64,000 nucleotides of DNA from JANNNF01 sp040385825 (GCA_040385825.1 JAZKGQ010000006.1:1-64000); one strand, 5' to 3'; shown: positions 9,005 through 17,182, counted from the stretch's first letter. Translations and numbers: made by a program. Notes: generated by a model from the letters alone, not told the origin.

Positions 9005-9064
9005 GCCATGGCATTGCCCGGCAATCTGCGCTAACACAGGCAAAATCGCACGACGGAGCCTAAA

Positions 9065-9685
9065 ATGGCCAATGAAGACCAACCGCAGATCACCCTGATC
9101 ACCCCGCCCGCCTTTACGCTGGACGTGTTTCCCGACCGGCTGGCCGCCGTGCTGGACGCGCATCCCGTGGCCTGCGTGCGCCTTTCCCTCGCGACCAAAG
9201 ACCTTGACGTGATCGCACGGGCGGCGGATGCCTGCCGCGTGGTGTCACATGCCCGCGATGTGGCAATCGTGATCGACACCCACCTGCTGCTGGTCGAACG
9301 CCATGGGCTGGATGGCGTTCATCTGATGGATGGTGCCCGGTCAGTGCGCCATGCCCGCAAGGAACTGGGCGGCGATGCCATCGTCGGGGCCTTCTGCGGC
9401 ACCACCCGCCACGAAGGCATCAGCGCCGCCGAAGCCGGCGTCGACTACGCCGCTTTCGGTCCGATCGGGGCGACACCGCTTGGCGATGGCACGCAGGTCG
9501 ATCTTGACCTGTTCCAGTGGTGGTCCGACATGATCGAAATTCCGGTCATCGCCGAAGGCGCCCTGACCGCCGACCTGATCGCCCAATTCGGCCCGGTGAC
9601 CGACTTCTTTGCCATCGGCGAGGAAATCTGGGGCACAGAAGATGCGGCAGCAACACTCAAAACGCTGCTCGCCTCTTTGACCTGA
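9065..9685 (+). CDS. Thiamine-phosphate-synthase-like TIM-barrel protein
   Basis: A 206-residue protein of the thiamine phosphate synthase/TenI superfamily. Recognisable elements are GLDGVHLMD in the middle (phosphate/pyrophosphate loop region), FCGTTRHEGISAAEAGVDYAAFGPIG, and PVIAEGALTADLIAQF near the end. The canonical HxGQ and KASTHS motifs are altered (GVHLMDG, GTTRHEG), so it may not be the main ThiE. Several alphaproteobacteria carry such a stand-alone divergent copy. No TPP riboswitch and no other thi gene is adjacent. GGAG precedes the ATG. Confidence 0.75.
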   Translation: MANEDQPQITLITPPAFTLDVFPDRLAAVLDAHPVACVRLSLATKDLDVIARAADACRVVSHARDVAIVIDTHLLLVERHGLDGVHLMDGARSVRHARKELGGDAIVGAFCGTTRHEGISAAEAGVDYAAFGPIGATPLGDGTQVDLDLFQWWSDMIEIPVIAEGALTADLIAQFGPVTDFFAIGEEIWGTEDAAATLKTLLASLT

Positions 9686-10016
9686 ACCGATGTAATTTGT
9701 CTAAAGCGGGATGAGCCTTTATGGAACCGGCCCTGTTTTCCTGTAGCCTTCTTGACATGCACGACGAAAGGGCAATGCCCGACCGCCGGGTGGGCAGACA
9801 ACGCCAGTTCTACGCGGTTTATGGGTCAACTTCTCCCACCGAATTTCTGCTGGTGACGTTGCAGAATGCCCGCCCGAGGGGGCGGCCCCCTCTCGGCGTT
9901 TGCCAAAGCAAACGCCTGCCGGGCAATGGGGCATTGCCCGGCGCGCTTCGCGCTTGATTCCGGGCAGAAGAAAGTGGTTCAGCGAAGGGTCATCGCGCTC
10001 TATAATCTGCATCCTC
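9686..10016. other. Gene-free stretch after the thiE-like gene
   Basis: I see no convincing gene here. The short frames on both strands lack a good ribosome site and run through palindromes. The stretch holds a GGGCAATGCCCG palindrome near 9769 and the hairpin cluster at 9869-9942 described separately. It lies between convergent genes (thiE-like, plus strand; olsBA, minus strand). Confidence 0.6.
9869..9942. repeat. Cluster of three adjacent hairpins
   Basis: Three palindromes follow each other: an imperfect CCGAGGGGGC / GCCCCCTCTCGG pair (9874-9896), a perfect GCGTTTGC-CAAA-GCAAACGC (9896-9915), and a perfect 11-bp stem GCCGGGCAATG-GGG-CATTGCCCGGC (9918-9942). It lies between convergent genes. 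No transposase or coding signal is present. It resembles REP/MITE-like dispersed elements, but only one copy is in this window. Confidence 0.55.
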
Positions 10017-10048
10017 TGTGCATAAATATCCCACGGGGTGATGACCGT
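10017..10048 (-). repeat. GGATATTT-type intergenic element, copy 3
   Basis: Minus strand CACCCCGTGGGATATTTATGCACA, downstream of the olsA stop. A GTTTCACACCCCCC-like segment, seen in other copies directly before the core, lies nearer the stop (about 10110-10125). Here the two parts are separated by a terminator hairpin. Confidence 0.55.
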
Positions 10049-10050
10049 AC

Positions 10051-10073
10051 AAAAATCTTCCAGTGGAAGATTT
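10051..10073 (-). terminator. Rho-independent terminator of olsBA
   Basis: Arms AAATCTTCCA (10053-10062) and TGGAAGATTT (10064-10073) are perfectly complementary, with a short centre. On the minus strand the stem ends in a run of five T. It lies about 60 bp after the olsA stop. Confidence 0.75.
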
Positions 10074-10134
10074 CAGGGAACAACGCCCGGCCCGTGGCCG
10101 GGCTGGGGGGTGTGAAACTCCCGGTTCCGCCCCA

Positions 10135-10962
10135 TCAGTCCGCCCCAGCCTCCGACGGATGCGCCCCCCGCACCACAGCCTCGCAATGGGCGGCAAGCTC
10201 TTTGCGCCCGGCAAAATCGCTGACGGCCACCTCGGGGTGAAACACCAGTTCGACCCGGCCATGCCGCGGGGCGGCAAGGATTGCCAGCAGATGCGGCGCG
10301 AATTCGATATCGCCCCACCAGCCGTAAAACCGCGCGTCCCCTCCGGCAGGCGGATGGTAGATCACGGTAACCGGCTGGATATGCAGTCCCACCTCGACGC
10401 TTGCCGTGTAGAATGCCTGAAACAGCGTCGATTTGAACGGCAGCACGCGGACCGCGTCTGTGCTGGTGCCTTCCGGGAAAAACAGCAACCGATGCCCGGC
10501 CCGCAGCCTTTCTTCAAACACCCTCTGCTGCACCCGCGCCTCTGACCCTTTGCGCGCGATGAACACCGTCCCGGTCGCCCGCGCCAGCCAGCCGATGGCG
10601 GCCCAGCCCTCGACCTCGGATTTGGCGACGAAATACATCCGGGTGGCCGCGTTCAGCGCAAATATATCCAGCCAGCTTGCGTGATTGGCGACCAGCGCGC
10701 CATGCCGCTGCATCGGTGTGCCCCGCACCACCAGCGGCAGGCGCAGGATCACGAACACCAGCCGGCAGACTCCTTGGGTGATATGGGGCGTCACCGGCCG
10801 CGCCTGCCCGCACAGCGGGCGCTCGATCAGCCGCACCAGCAGCAACAGCGCCAGCCCGGCATAGGTGACAAAGCCCATCATCCCGCCCTTGACCAGAACC
10901 CGCAGCCAACCGACCGGGCCAAAGGGCTGATGCGGCGAGGGGGCGGCGCGCCAACTGGTCAT
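10135..10962 (-). CDS. olsA: Lyso-ornithine lipid O-acyltransferase (PlsC family)
   Basis: A 275-residue membrane-associated acyltransferase. The catalytic HX4D appears as NHASWLD (His94, Asp99) and the acyl-acceptor motif as FFPEGTST (about 161-168). A hydrophobic helix lies near residues 27-45. PlsC-family proteins add an acyl chain to a lysolipid. Adjacency to olsB indicates the second step of ornithine lipid formation. The start was chosen by ATGA overlap with the olsB stop. A general lysophosphatidate acyltransferase role cannot be excluded. Confidence 0.88.
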   Translation of the reverse strand: MTSWRAAPSPHQPFGPVGWLRVLVKGGMMGFVTYAGLALLLLVRLIERPLCGQARPVTPHITQGVCRLVFVILRLPLVVRGTPMQRHGALVANHASWLDIFALNAATRMYFVAKSEVEGWAAIGWLARATGTVFIARKGSEARVQQRVFEERLRAGHRLLFFPEGTSTDAVRVLPFKSTLFQAFYTASVEVGLHIQPVTVIYHPPAGGDARFYGWWGDIEFAPHLLAILAAPRHGRVELVFHPEVAVSDFAGRKELAAHCEAVVRGAHPSEAGAD

Positions 10963-11735
10963 GCCACCCCTGCCTTGCGCAGATAGAAGTCGCGGTGCTT
11001 GGCCGACATCCGGCCCGTATCCATCACCAGACAGACATCGGTGGTGTTGAAGGCATGATCGACCCAGGCCCCGTCCCCCACAAAGCCGCCAAGCCGCAGA
11101 TAGGCCTTGATCAGGGCCGGGGTCGCGGCCAGCGCCGCCTTGCGGTCCAGCGCCTCTGGCGGAACAAGGTTCATCTCTTGCCGTTGCGCGGCGCGCGCAC
11201 GCACCCGCAATTCGGGCGGCGCCAGATGATTCTGATGCAGATAAGACAGCGCCTGCGCCGTCTGCGCCGGATCGGTGCCATGAAAGGACGCCGCCCCGAA
11301 CAGCACTTCGATCCCGCGTTCCAGCACATAATCGGCCAGCCCGTTCCACAGATGCAGCATCGCCGTGCCGCCGCGATGATCGGGATGCACACAAGACCGG
11401 CCAAGCTCCAGCAAGCGGCGGCCCGTGGCCTTCAGCGGGGCCAGATCGAACTCGTCCTCGGAATAGAACCGCCCCGCGGCCCCCACCCGGTCTGACGGCA
11501 GCAGGCGGTACACCCCCACCACATGTTCGCCCGGCGGCCGGCGCGCATCCACCAGCACCAGATGGTCGAACAGCGGATCAAACGCGTCACGCTCCAGCCC
11601 GGCAGCATGGTCCACCATCGGCCCGTCCGCGCCCAGTTCGGCCACGAACACCGCATAGCGCAGTCGTTGTGCGCTGCGCAGATCCTCGTCCGAGGTGGCA
11701 AGCCGCAAGGTCAGGGCAGAGTCGTCGGCGATCAT
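10959..11735 (-). CDS. olsB: L-ornithine N-acyltransferase (OlsB)
   Basis: A 258-residue GNAT-like enzyme of the OlsB/hemolysin-acyltransferase group, which forms lyso-ornithine lipid from ornithine and 3-hydroxyacyl-ACP. Features: RYAVFVAELGAD near residue 27, VGVYRLLPSD, LLELGRSCVHPDHRGG (acyl-donor binding strand and turn) and LFGAASFHGTDP. It is followed by olsA with a 4-bp overlap, the classical ols pair. Ornithine lipids are membrane lipids made by many alphaproteobacteria, often under phosphate limitation; no Pho box was recognised. Confidence 0.9.
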   Translation of the reverse strand: MIADDSALTLRLATSDEDLRSAQRLRYAVFVAELGADGPMVDHAAGLERDAFDPLFDHLVLVDARRPPGEHVVGVYRLLPSDRVGAAGRFYSEDEFDLAPLKATGRRLLELGRSCVHPDHRGGTAMLHLWNGLADYVLERGIEVLFGAASFHGTDPAQTAQALSYLHQNHLAPPELRVRARAAQRQEMNLVPPEALDRKAALAATPALIKAYLRLGGFVGDGAWVDHAFNTTDVCLVMDTGRMSAKHRDFYLRKAGVA

Positions 11736-11762
11736 GCAAAGGGTCCGCTGCTGGCTGCCTCT

Positions 11763-11791
11763 GTCTTAGGCGTTGCCCCTGCCCATTGCAA
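11763..11791 (-). promoter_or_regulatory. Candidate sigma-70 promoter for olsBA
   Basis: Minus-strand TTGCAA (11786-11791), 17-base spacer, TAAGAC (11763-11768), about 28 bp before the olsB ATG. Spacing is ideal and the hexamers moderate. Confidence 0.5.
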
Positions 11792-11811
11792 CACGACGGG
11801 CTGCACACTCT

Positions 11812-11827
11812 CAGGTTGCAAAACCTG
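11812..11827 (-). terminator. Small hairpin downstream of the DUF3553 gene
   Basis: CAGGTT-GCAA-AACCTG, a perfect 6-bp stem with a 4-base loop, about 30 bp after the stop of the small gene. No T tract follows, so termination is uncertain. Confidence 0.3.
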
Positions 11828-11857
11828 CGCGTTTGCCCAACATGGGCTGCATTAACA

Positions 11858-12031
11858 CTAAATTCCGAAAATCGGTTCAAGCTGAACCCGCCGCCCGTCG
11901 ATCACCACCTTGCCCGCATGTTCAAAGTTCACCGTGACCCGCCCGCCGATGTTTGACTGCACCTGCCCCAGCCCCCAGTCGGGCTGCCCCGGATGGCGCA
12001 CCATCATGCCCGGTTCCAAAATCGCGTTCAT
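11858..12031 (-). CDS. Small DUF3553-like protein
   Basis: A 57-residue protein starting MNAILEPGMMVRHP. It contains WGLGQVQSNIGGRVTVNF, EHAGKVVIDG and a short C-terminus, which I recognise as the DUF3553 pattern: a single small SH3-like beta barrel often annotated next to helicases or stand-alone in alphaproteobacteria. It is divergently arranged with chpT, the two ATGs lying 27 bp apart, so the genes share their upstream DNA. Function unknown; a nucleic-acid or protein-binding barrel is only an inference. The frame has strong GC3 bias and an aligned stop, supporting a real gene. Confidence 0.8.
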   Translation of the reverse strand: MNAILEPGMMVRHPGQPDWGLGQVQSNIGGRVTVNFEHAGKVVIDGRRVQLEPIFGI

Positions 12032-12058
12032 GGTTCATCTCGCTGCAGTAGGACGCAT

Positions 12059-12655
12059 ATGACTGAAAGACCCGACCTGGCCGCCCTTATCGGTTCCCGC
12101 ATCTGCCATGACCTTATCAGCCCGATCGGGGCGATCGGCAACGGGGTTGAACTGTTGATGATGGAAGGGGCGCAGCGCAGCCCCGAACTGGCGCTGATTT
12201 CGGAAAGCGTGCTGAACGCCAATGCCCGCATCCGGTTTTTCCGGGTGGCCTTCGGCTCTGCCTCGCCGGATCAGCGCATTGGCCGCCCCGAGGTGGTGTC
12301 GGTGCTGTCCGATGTCTCGCGCGGCGGGCGGCTGTCCCATGACTGGCAAAGCGAAGCCGACCTGCCCCGGCGCGAGGTGAAACTCGCCTTCCTGCTGCTG
12401 CTGTGCCTTGAATCCGCCATGGCCTACGGCGGCCGCGTGACGGTGGTGCAGACCAACAGCGGCTGGCAGATGACCGGCGCGGCCCATCGCCTGAAAATCG
12501 ACCCGGCCCTGTGGGAGGTGCTGACCGAACCCCGCCCCCCCGCCGAAATCGGCGCAGGTCAGGTGCATTTTGCCCTGGTCCCCGAAGAACTGTCGCGCCA
12601 GTCCCGCCGCCTGCGGGCCGAACTGACGGAAACCGAGATCCGCCTGATGTTCTAG
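12059..12655 (+). CDS. chpT: Histidine phosphotransferase ChpT
   Basis: A 198-residue dimeric phosphotransfer protein that passes phosphate from the CckA kinase to CtrA and CpdR in the alphaproteobacterial cell-cycle/motility relay. The phospho-accepting histidine is His17 in SRICHDLISPIGAIGNG, the ChpT signature resembling a DHp helix. The rest is a degenerate HATPase-like domain lacking ATP-binding boxes, as in ChpT. In Rhodobacteraceae this relay mainly controls motility and gene-transfer-agent or quorum-linked genes. The start at 12059 gives a normal ChpT N-terminus. Confidence 0.92.
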   Translation: MTERPDLAALIGSRICHDLISPIGAIGNGVELLMMEGAQRSPELALISESVLNANARIRFFRVAFGSASPDQRIGRPEVVSVLSDVSRGGRLSHDWQSEADLPRREVKLAFLLLLCLESAMAYGGRVTVVQTNSGWQMTGAAHRLKIDPALWEVLTEPRPPAEIGAGQVHFALVPEELSRQSRRLRAELTETEIRLMF

Positions 12656-12689
12656 GCGAAGGATGATTGCGAGGGGTTTGTCGGGAAAT

Positions 12690-12766
12690 TGGTCGGAGCG
12701 AGAGGATTCGAACCTCCGACCCCCTGCTCCCGAAGCAGGTGCGCTACCAGACTGCGCTACGCTCCG
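12690..12766 (-). tRNA. tRNA-Pro (anticodon CGG)
   Basis: The minus strand folds as a full cloverleaf: acceptor CGGAGCG/CGCTCCG, D arm AGCGCAGTCTGGTAGCGC, anticodon arm CCTGC-TTCGGGA-GCAGG with anticodon CGG and G37, and T arm GGAGG-TTCGAAT-CCTCT. CCA is encoded at the 3' end (12690-12692). It reads CCG proline codons, which are frequent in this GC-rich DNA. Confidence 0.97.
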
Positions 12767-12824
12767 ACCGTGTGGGGCGGATTACTCTGTCGGTTCCGGC
12801 TTTGCAAGGGGGCTGGTTGCGGAA

Positions 12825-13787
12825 TCACTCGCGGGCGCGGCGTCGGTCGAACATCCGCAACCACAAGCCGATGCGCGGCAGGGTGCCGGTGTCCATCCGC
12901 GACCGGTTTTCCAGCACGGGCCGGTTCTGCGACACCGACGGCGTGCCCTCGCGCAGCACGATGTAGATGCCCGACGCGATGATCACCGTGGTACCGACGG
13001 CGGTGTACTGATCGATGCCCTCGTTGAAAAACAACCAGCCATAGATCGCGGCCCAGATGATCTGGCTGTACTGCATGGGCGCCACGATGATGGTCGGCGC
13101 CACGCGATAGGCCGCAATCGACAGCATCGCCCCAAGCGCGCCAAGAACGGCGATCACCGCTGTCAGGCCCAGATGTTCAATCGGCATCGGCACATAGACG
13201 AAAGGCATCATCAGCCCCATGGCGAAAAAGCTGAACACCATCGGGTACAGCATCAGCACCACGGACCGTTCCTCTTGCCCGATCTTGCGCACGATCACCG
13301 ACGACAGCGCCCCGGCGAATGCCGCCCCCAGGGCCGCCAGATGCCCGATGTCCAGCGGGGCCGACCCCGGCCGCAGCACGATGATCACCCCGATCAGCCC
13401 GACCAGAACCGCCATCCCGCGCCGGATGCCGACCTTTTCCCCCAGCATCGGAATCGCCATCAGGGTGATCAGCAGCGGCATGGCAAAGAAGATCGCATAG
13501 CATTGCGCCAGCGGCAGCTTGGAAAAGGCGAAGAACCCCATCACCCCCGTCGCCGTCGCCGACACCGACCGCAGCATCGACCACCAGGGATGGCGCGGGA
13601 TCAGCGTGCCATCGGTGCGATCCGACAGCAGAAGGACCGTGATCAGCGGAAAGCCCATCACGCCCGAGAAGAAGATGATCTGGAACGACGAATAATACTC
13701 GCCCAGTATCTTCACGACCACATCATGGGTTGCGTAAAAGCCAAAGGCCGCCAGCGCCAGAAGCGCGCCGCGAAGGTTGGGGGTCAT
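12825..13787 (-). CDS. EamA/DMT-family membrane transporter
   Basis: A 320-residue drug/metabolite transporter with ten predicted helices in two EamA repeats. The second repeat contains PMQYSQIIWAAIYGWLFFNEGI, typical of S-adenosylmethionine/RhtA-like DMT exporters. The start at 13787 gives MTPNLRGALLALAAFGFY; the same MTPNLRGA beginning occurs in the DMT gene at 21901. About 40 residues of charged tail follow the last helix. Substrate unknown. It lies after leuB, separated by a hairpin terminator. Confidence 0.85.
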   Translation of the reverse strand: MTPNLRGALLALAAFGFYATHDVVVKILGEYYSSFQIIFFSGVMGFPLITVLLLSDRTDGTLIPRHPWWSMLRSVSATATGVMGFFAFSKLPLAQCYAIFFAMPLLITLMAIPMLGEKVGIRRGMAVLVGLIGVIIVLRPGSAPLDIGHLAALGAAFAGALSSVIVRKIGQEERSVVLMLYPMVFSFFAMGLMMPFVYVPMPIEHLGLTAVIAVLGALGAMLSIAAYRVAPTIIVAPMQYSQIIWAAIYGWLFFNEGIDQYTAVGTTVIIASGIYIVLREGTPSVSQNRPVLENRSRMDTGTLPRIGLWLRMFDRRRARE

Positions 13788-13873
13788 GGTGTTCTTGGTC
13801 CGGCGAGAGGGCGTCAACCTTGCCCGTGAAATCAACCGCAATGTCGCGCCAATCCCGGCCGGGCACAAGGGCG

Positions 13874-13893
13874 GGGGCACCGTTTGGTGCCCC
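13874..13893 (-). terminator. Hairpin downstream of leuB
   Basis: GGGGCACC-GTTT-GGTGCCCC forms a perfect 8-bp stem between the leuB stop and the DMT gene. The TTTT run lies on the plus-strand side, so efficiency for minus-strand transcription is uncertain. Confidence 0.5.
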
Positions 13894-13901
13894 AATTTTC
13901 G

Positions 13902-15008
13902 TTACAGACTGGCGTCCAATGCTGCAATCACGGCATCGCCCATCTGCGCGGTGCTGACCGGGGTACCGCCCTGCGGCCCCATCAGATCGGCGGTGCGCAC
14001 GCCGTCTGCGAGCACTTTTTCCACGGCCTGTTCTACCCGCGTGGCCTCGTCCCCCAGATCGAACGAATAGCGCAGAGCCATCGCGAAGGACAGGATGCAG
14101 GCAATCGGGTTGGCGCGGCCGGTGCCCGCGATGTCGGGGGCTGACCCATGCACGGGTTCGTACAGCGCCTTCGGGCGGCCATTCGCCATCGGCAGGCCAA
14201 GGCTGGCCGAGGGCAACATGCCGAGGCTGCCGGTCAGCATCGCGGCCATGTCGGACAACAGGTCGCCAAACAGGTTGTCGGTGACGATCACGTCAAACTG
14301 CTTGGGCCAGCGGCACAGCTGCATCGCCCCCGCATCGGCATACATGTGCGACAGCTCGACATCGGGGTATTCCTTGTCATGGATCTCCTGCACCACCTCG
14401 CGCCACAGGATGCCCGATTCCATCACATTGGCCTTCTCCATCGAGCAGACCTTGTTGCCCCGCTTGCGCGCCAGCTCGAACGCCGACCGGGCCACGCGGG
14501 CAATCTCGGATTCGGTGTAACGCTGCGTGTTGATGCCGACGCGTTCGTTGCCTTCGGTGAAAATCCCGCGCGGTTCGCCGAAATAGACGCCGCTCGTCAA
14601 CTCGCGCACGATGACGATATCAAGGCCGGCCACGACCTCTTTCTTCAGGCTTGAGAAATCGGCCAGCGCATCAAAGCATTGTGCCGGGCGCAGGTTGGAA
14701 AACAGGTCCATCTCCTTGCGCAGGCGCAGCAGGCCGCGCTCGGGCTTCACGCTGAAATCCAGCTTGTCATATTTCGGCCCGCCGACGGCCCCCAGCAGAA
14801 CGGCGTCCACCGCCTGCGCGCGGGCCATGGTATCGTCATGCAAGGGCGTGCCATGCGCGTCATAGGCGCAGCCGCCGACCAGATCTTCGGTCACATCAAA
14901 GGCAATGCCGCGCCTGGCATCGAACCAGCCGATGATTTTCTTCACTTCGGCCATGACTTCGGGGCCAATGCCGTCACCGGCGAGGATCAGAATGGACGGG
15001 TTTGCCAC
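13902..15008 (-). CDS. leuB: 3-Isopropylmalate dehydrogenase
   Basis: A 368-residue NAD-dependent decarboxylating dehydrogenase, third step of leucine synthesis. Visible motifs: ILAGDGIGPEVMAEV at the N-terminus, RELTSGVYFGEPRG, QRYTESEIARVARSAFELA with the catalytic tyrosine, TDNLFGDLLSDMAAMLTGSLGMLPSASLG binding Mg and substrate (split into 20 or fewer: LFGDLLSDMAAMLTGSLG), and EPVHGSAPDIAGTGRANP for NAD. The start is GTG at 15008, with AAGGAG eight bases upstream. It is separated from leuCD by two unrelated genes. Confidence 0.97.
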   Translation of the reverse strand: MANPSILILAGDGIGPEVMAEVKKIIGWFDARRGIAFDVTEDLVGGCAYDAHGTPLHDDTMARAQAVDAVLLGAVGGPKYDKLDFSVKPERGLLRLRKEMDLFSNLRPAQCFDALADFSSLKKEVVAGLDIVIVRELTSGVYFGEPRGIFTEGNERVGINTQRYTESEIARVARSAFELARKRGNKVCSMEKANVMESGILWREVVQEIHDKEYPDVELSHMYADAGAMQLCRWPKQFDVIVTDNLFGDLLSDMAAMLTGSLGMLPSASLGLPMANGRPKALYEPVHGSAPDIAGTGRANPIACILSFAMALRYSFDLGDEATRVEQAVEKVLADGVRTADLMGPQGGTPVSTAQMGDAVIAALDASL

Positions 15009-15080
15009 GAGCAGGCTCCTTGCAGAGTTATTTTGCCGTTGGCCTAGCCCCTTGGCCTGTTGCGGTCAAGCGCCGGCCCC

Positions 15081-16238
15081 CTACGGCAGGGCAACATCCA
15101 CCCAAACCAACCGATGGCGCGAGGCCGCAGCCGCGGTGGCCGCCATCGGGTCTGTGTCGGGTGGCCATGATACCCCCGCATTCGTGACCGTCAGATCGGC
15201 CGACGGCAGCACCACATCCACCCGCAACCCGCCGATGCCGTCAAAAAGCGCCGTGTCCAACGCCGCATCACCACGCTGCGCGGGATCAGCGCGGTCGGAC
15301 TGGCCCTTGGGTTCCGGGTCTTGCAGCCGGGGATCGGTCAGCAAGGCGGTTATGCCGCCCCGCAGCCCTTCACCGTCAACCGGGTCCAGATTGGCGTCGC
15401 CCAGGATCACAAACGGAGCGTCGGGGGGGCGCATCGGCAGATCGCCGTCCAGATAGCGGGTCCAGAAGGCCGCCTCGTCATGGTTGCGGCGGCCGTTGCG
15501 GTCCTCTGGCCCGTCAAACACCGGGGGTGTCGCGTGCCAGGCCAGCAGATGCAGCGCCCCGTTTGGCAGCAGGATCGGCACATCCCAATGGGCCGTGGTG
15601 GACAGGCGTTGAACGGCCAGCACATCGGGCGGCTCGCCGTCAATCAGCGCGCCCGGCAGATCACGCCACAGGAAGCCGCTGTAATCTCGTATGCCCTGCG
15701 TGTCGATCGGCAGCCGTGACAGCAACGCCATGCCGCCTTCGCCCGCAAAGCGGCCATAGCCCTGCGCGTCGCGCGCATCGCCCCGGTCCCCGTTGCGGTC
15801 CAGATCAAGCCCGGTGGGCAGGCCCGTGTTGGGTCGGGCCGCAAAACGGTACGGATAGTTCGCCCCCGCAGCGGTCAGTGCCTTGGCAAATGCCGCCAGG
15901 GCCACCCCGTCATAGTCCCAGTCAAAGCCGGTCAGCAGGATCACATCCGGATCAGCACGGGCAATGACGGCCACGACAGCGGCAATCTGCACATCATCGC
16001 CGCGCAGGATATCGCGCAGCAGCAAGCCGGGGCCGCGGCGGGTCAGGTCGGCATTGTACGTGGCGATGCGCAGCGTTTCGGCCCCGGCCATCAGTGGCCA
16101 AAGCCAGATCAGGCTCAGGCAGGCATAAAGCCACGCGCGGGTTGACCCCCGTTCAGCAGGCGCTTTTGCCGGATCATCTCGGCAATCCGCGCCATGGCGA
16201 TGCCGCGCATGAACAGACTTGCAGGTAGAAACGCCCAT
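15081..16238 (-). CDS. Endonuclease/exonuclease/phosphatase-like exported protein
   Basis: Up to 385 residues with a DNase I-like fold: RIATYNADLTRRG, a DVILLTGFDWDYDG segment, HLLAWHATPP, FVILGDANLDP and a final SRHRLVWVDVAL. The usual catalytic glutamate strand (xQE), GDFN and SDHxP are altered (TGFD, GDAN, SRHR), so activity may differ. A hydrophobic stretch YACLSLIWLWPLMAGA looks like a signal peptide, implying periplasmic location. The start is uncertain: 16238 gives the whole signal but overlaps the previous gene by 124 bp; the ATG at 16091 would cut through the signal. Confidence 0.7.
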   Translation of the reverse strand: MGVSTCKSVHARHRHGADCRDDPAKAPAERGSTRAWLYACLSLIWLWPLMAGAETLRIATYNADLTRRGPGLLLRDILRGDDVQIAAVVAVIARADPDVILLTGFDWDYDGVALAAFAKALTAAGANYPYRFAARPNTGLPTGLDLDRNGDRGDARDAQGYGRFAGEGGMALLSRLPIDTQGIRDYSGFLWRDLPGALIDGEPPDVLAVQRLSTTAHWDVPILLPNGALHLLAWHATPPVFDGPEDRNGRRNHDEAAFWTRYLDGDLPMRPPDAPFVILGDANLDPVDGEGLRGGITALLTDPRLQDPEPKGQSDRADPAQRGDAALDTALFDGIGGLRVDVVLPSADLTVTNAGVSWPPDTDPMAATAAAASRHRLVWVDVALP

Positions 16239-16951
16239 GCGGCCATCGTCCAGATCAAGGTTTGCGGCGAGGTCAGCGTCAGGGGTTCAAACCCGGCAGA
16301 AGCCACTTTCACCACGGTTGGCACCAAGAATGGCAGCAAAAACCCTAAGGCAAGGTTAACACGCGCGTCCCGTTCCAGCCGCTCCACCACATCGCCGCCC
16401 GTCGTGGGGTCGAAGGTCGGCAGGTTGACCCAGACGTTGAACGCCGTGTTGCGCGACGGCCAGCCGACCAGCTTCAGGATCACCACAAAGAATGCAAGCG
16501 AGATCAAGGAGATAAGATAGGACGACCCCGCCGCCGTGCGCACCGCGATCACCTGATCGGGCAAGGCGCCATCGGCCATCATCAAGGTCGCCAGCCGGAC
16601 CGGCGAATAGGGAAAATCCAGCGCTTCGCCCAGAACGATCCCGATGGCCTCGAACAGGCGCGTCAGGCTGGTCGGTTCGACCCGGCCGGCGCTGATCACC
16701 GACAGGAAGAAGACCATGGCAAACAGCATCAGAAACCGGATGCGGTTGAAGGGCGGGGCGTCGCGGAACTCGATCAGGCCGGGATAGGTTGCGTTGTATT
16801 CGACGAAGGTCAGCGCGCCGCCGAACAGGGCGACCAGCGCCACCATCTGCTTGGTATCGGTGCCGATCTGCGGCAAAAGCACAGACGGCGTGGCAATGAG
16901 AACCATCACCAGAAATGCCCTGAGGGCAGCCCCTGCCAGCCGCGTGATCAC
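16115..16951 (-). CDS. Hypothetical multi-pass membrane protein
   Basis: About 278 residues with six or so hydrophobic helices: AFLVMVLIATPSVLLP, MVALVALFGGALTFV, FLMLFAMVFFLSVISAG, a pair near YLISLISLAFFVVILKLVG, LALGFLLPFLVPTVVKV and LIWTMAAWAFLPASLF. I do not recognise a family. The frame is open back to 17188; GTG at 16951 was chosen because GAGG precedes it and membrane-protein composition begins there. It lies between leuD and the nuclease-like gene and probably forms a two-gene unit with the latter. Confidence 0.6.
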   Translation of the reverse strand: MITRLAGAALRAFLVMVLIATPSVLLPQIGTDTKQMVALVALFGGALTFVEYNATYPGLIEFRDAPPFNRIRFLMLFAMVFFLSVISAGRVEPTSLTRLFEAIGIVLGEALDFPYSPVRLATLMMADGALPDQVIAVRTAAGSSYLISLISLAFFVVILKLVGWPSRNTAFNVWVNLPTFDPTTGGDVVERLERDARVNLALGFLLPFLVPTVVKVASAGFEPLTLTSPQTLIWTMAAWAFLPASLFMRGIAMARIAEMIRQKRLLNGGQPARGFMPA

Positions 16952-17155
16952 GTCCCTGCCACCCTCAAACCGGACGGAGGCGATACGAAGCCGCCCCCTT
17001 GTTCCTACGATATTCCGCACATTGTGGCGGATTGCCTCAATCTTGCCCAATTTGTGCCTTCTTTCGCCAGAACCCGCAAGCGTCTGGCAGATAACACGCA
17101 ATGATTGCGGCGCTTTCGGGTCAAATGTGTTGCAGGATTGAATCAAACTGAGGAT

Positions 17156-17182
17156 GAAAAAAGGCCGCCCGGCAAGGCGGCC
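17156..17182 (-). terminator. Rho-independent terminator of leuCD
   Basis: GGCCGCC (17163-17169), six-base loop, GGCGGCC (17176-17182). On the minus strand the stem is followed by a run of six T. It lies about 75 bp after the leuD stop. Confidence 0.8.

Noticed and set aside
8945..9064. TPP riboswitch upstream of the thiamine-phosphate-synthase-like gene
   Set aside because: No CUGAGA/ACCUGA-type conserved loops are present in the 120-bp gap.
9719..10012. 97-codon minus-strand frame in the gap after the thiE-like gene
   Set aside because: It runs through the hairpin cluster, has low-complexity composition and no ribosome site; the DNA structure explains the open frame better than a gene.
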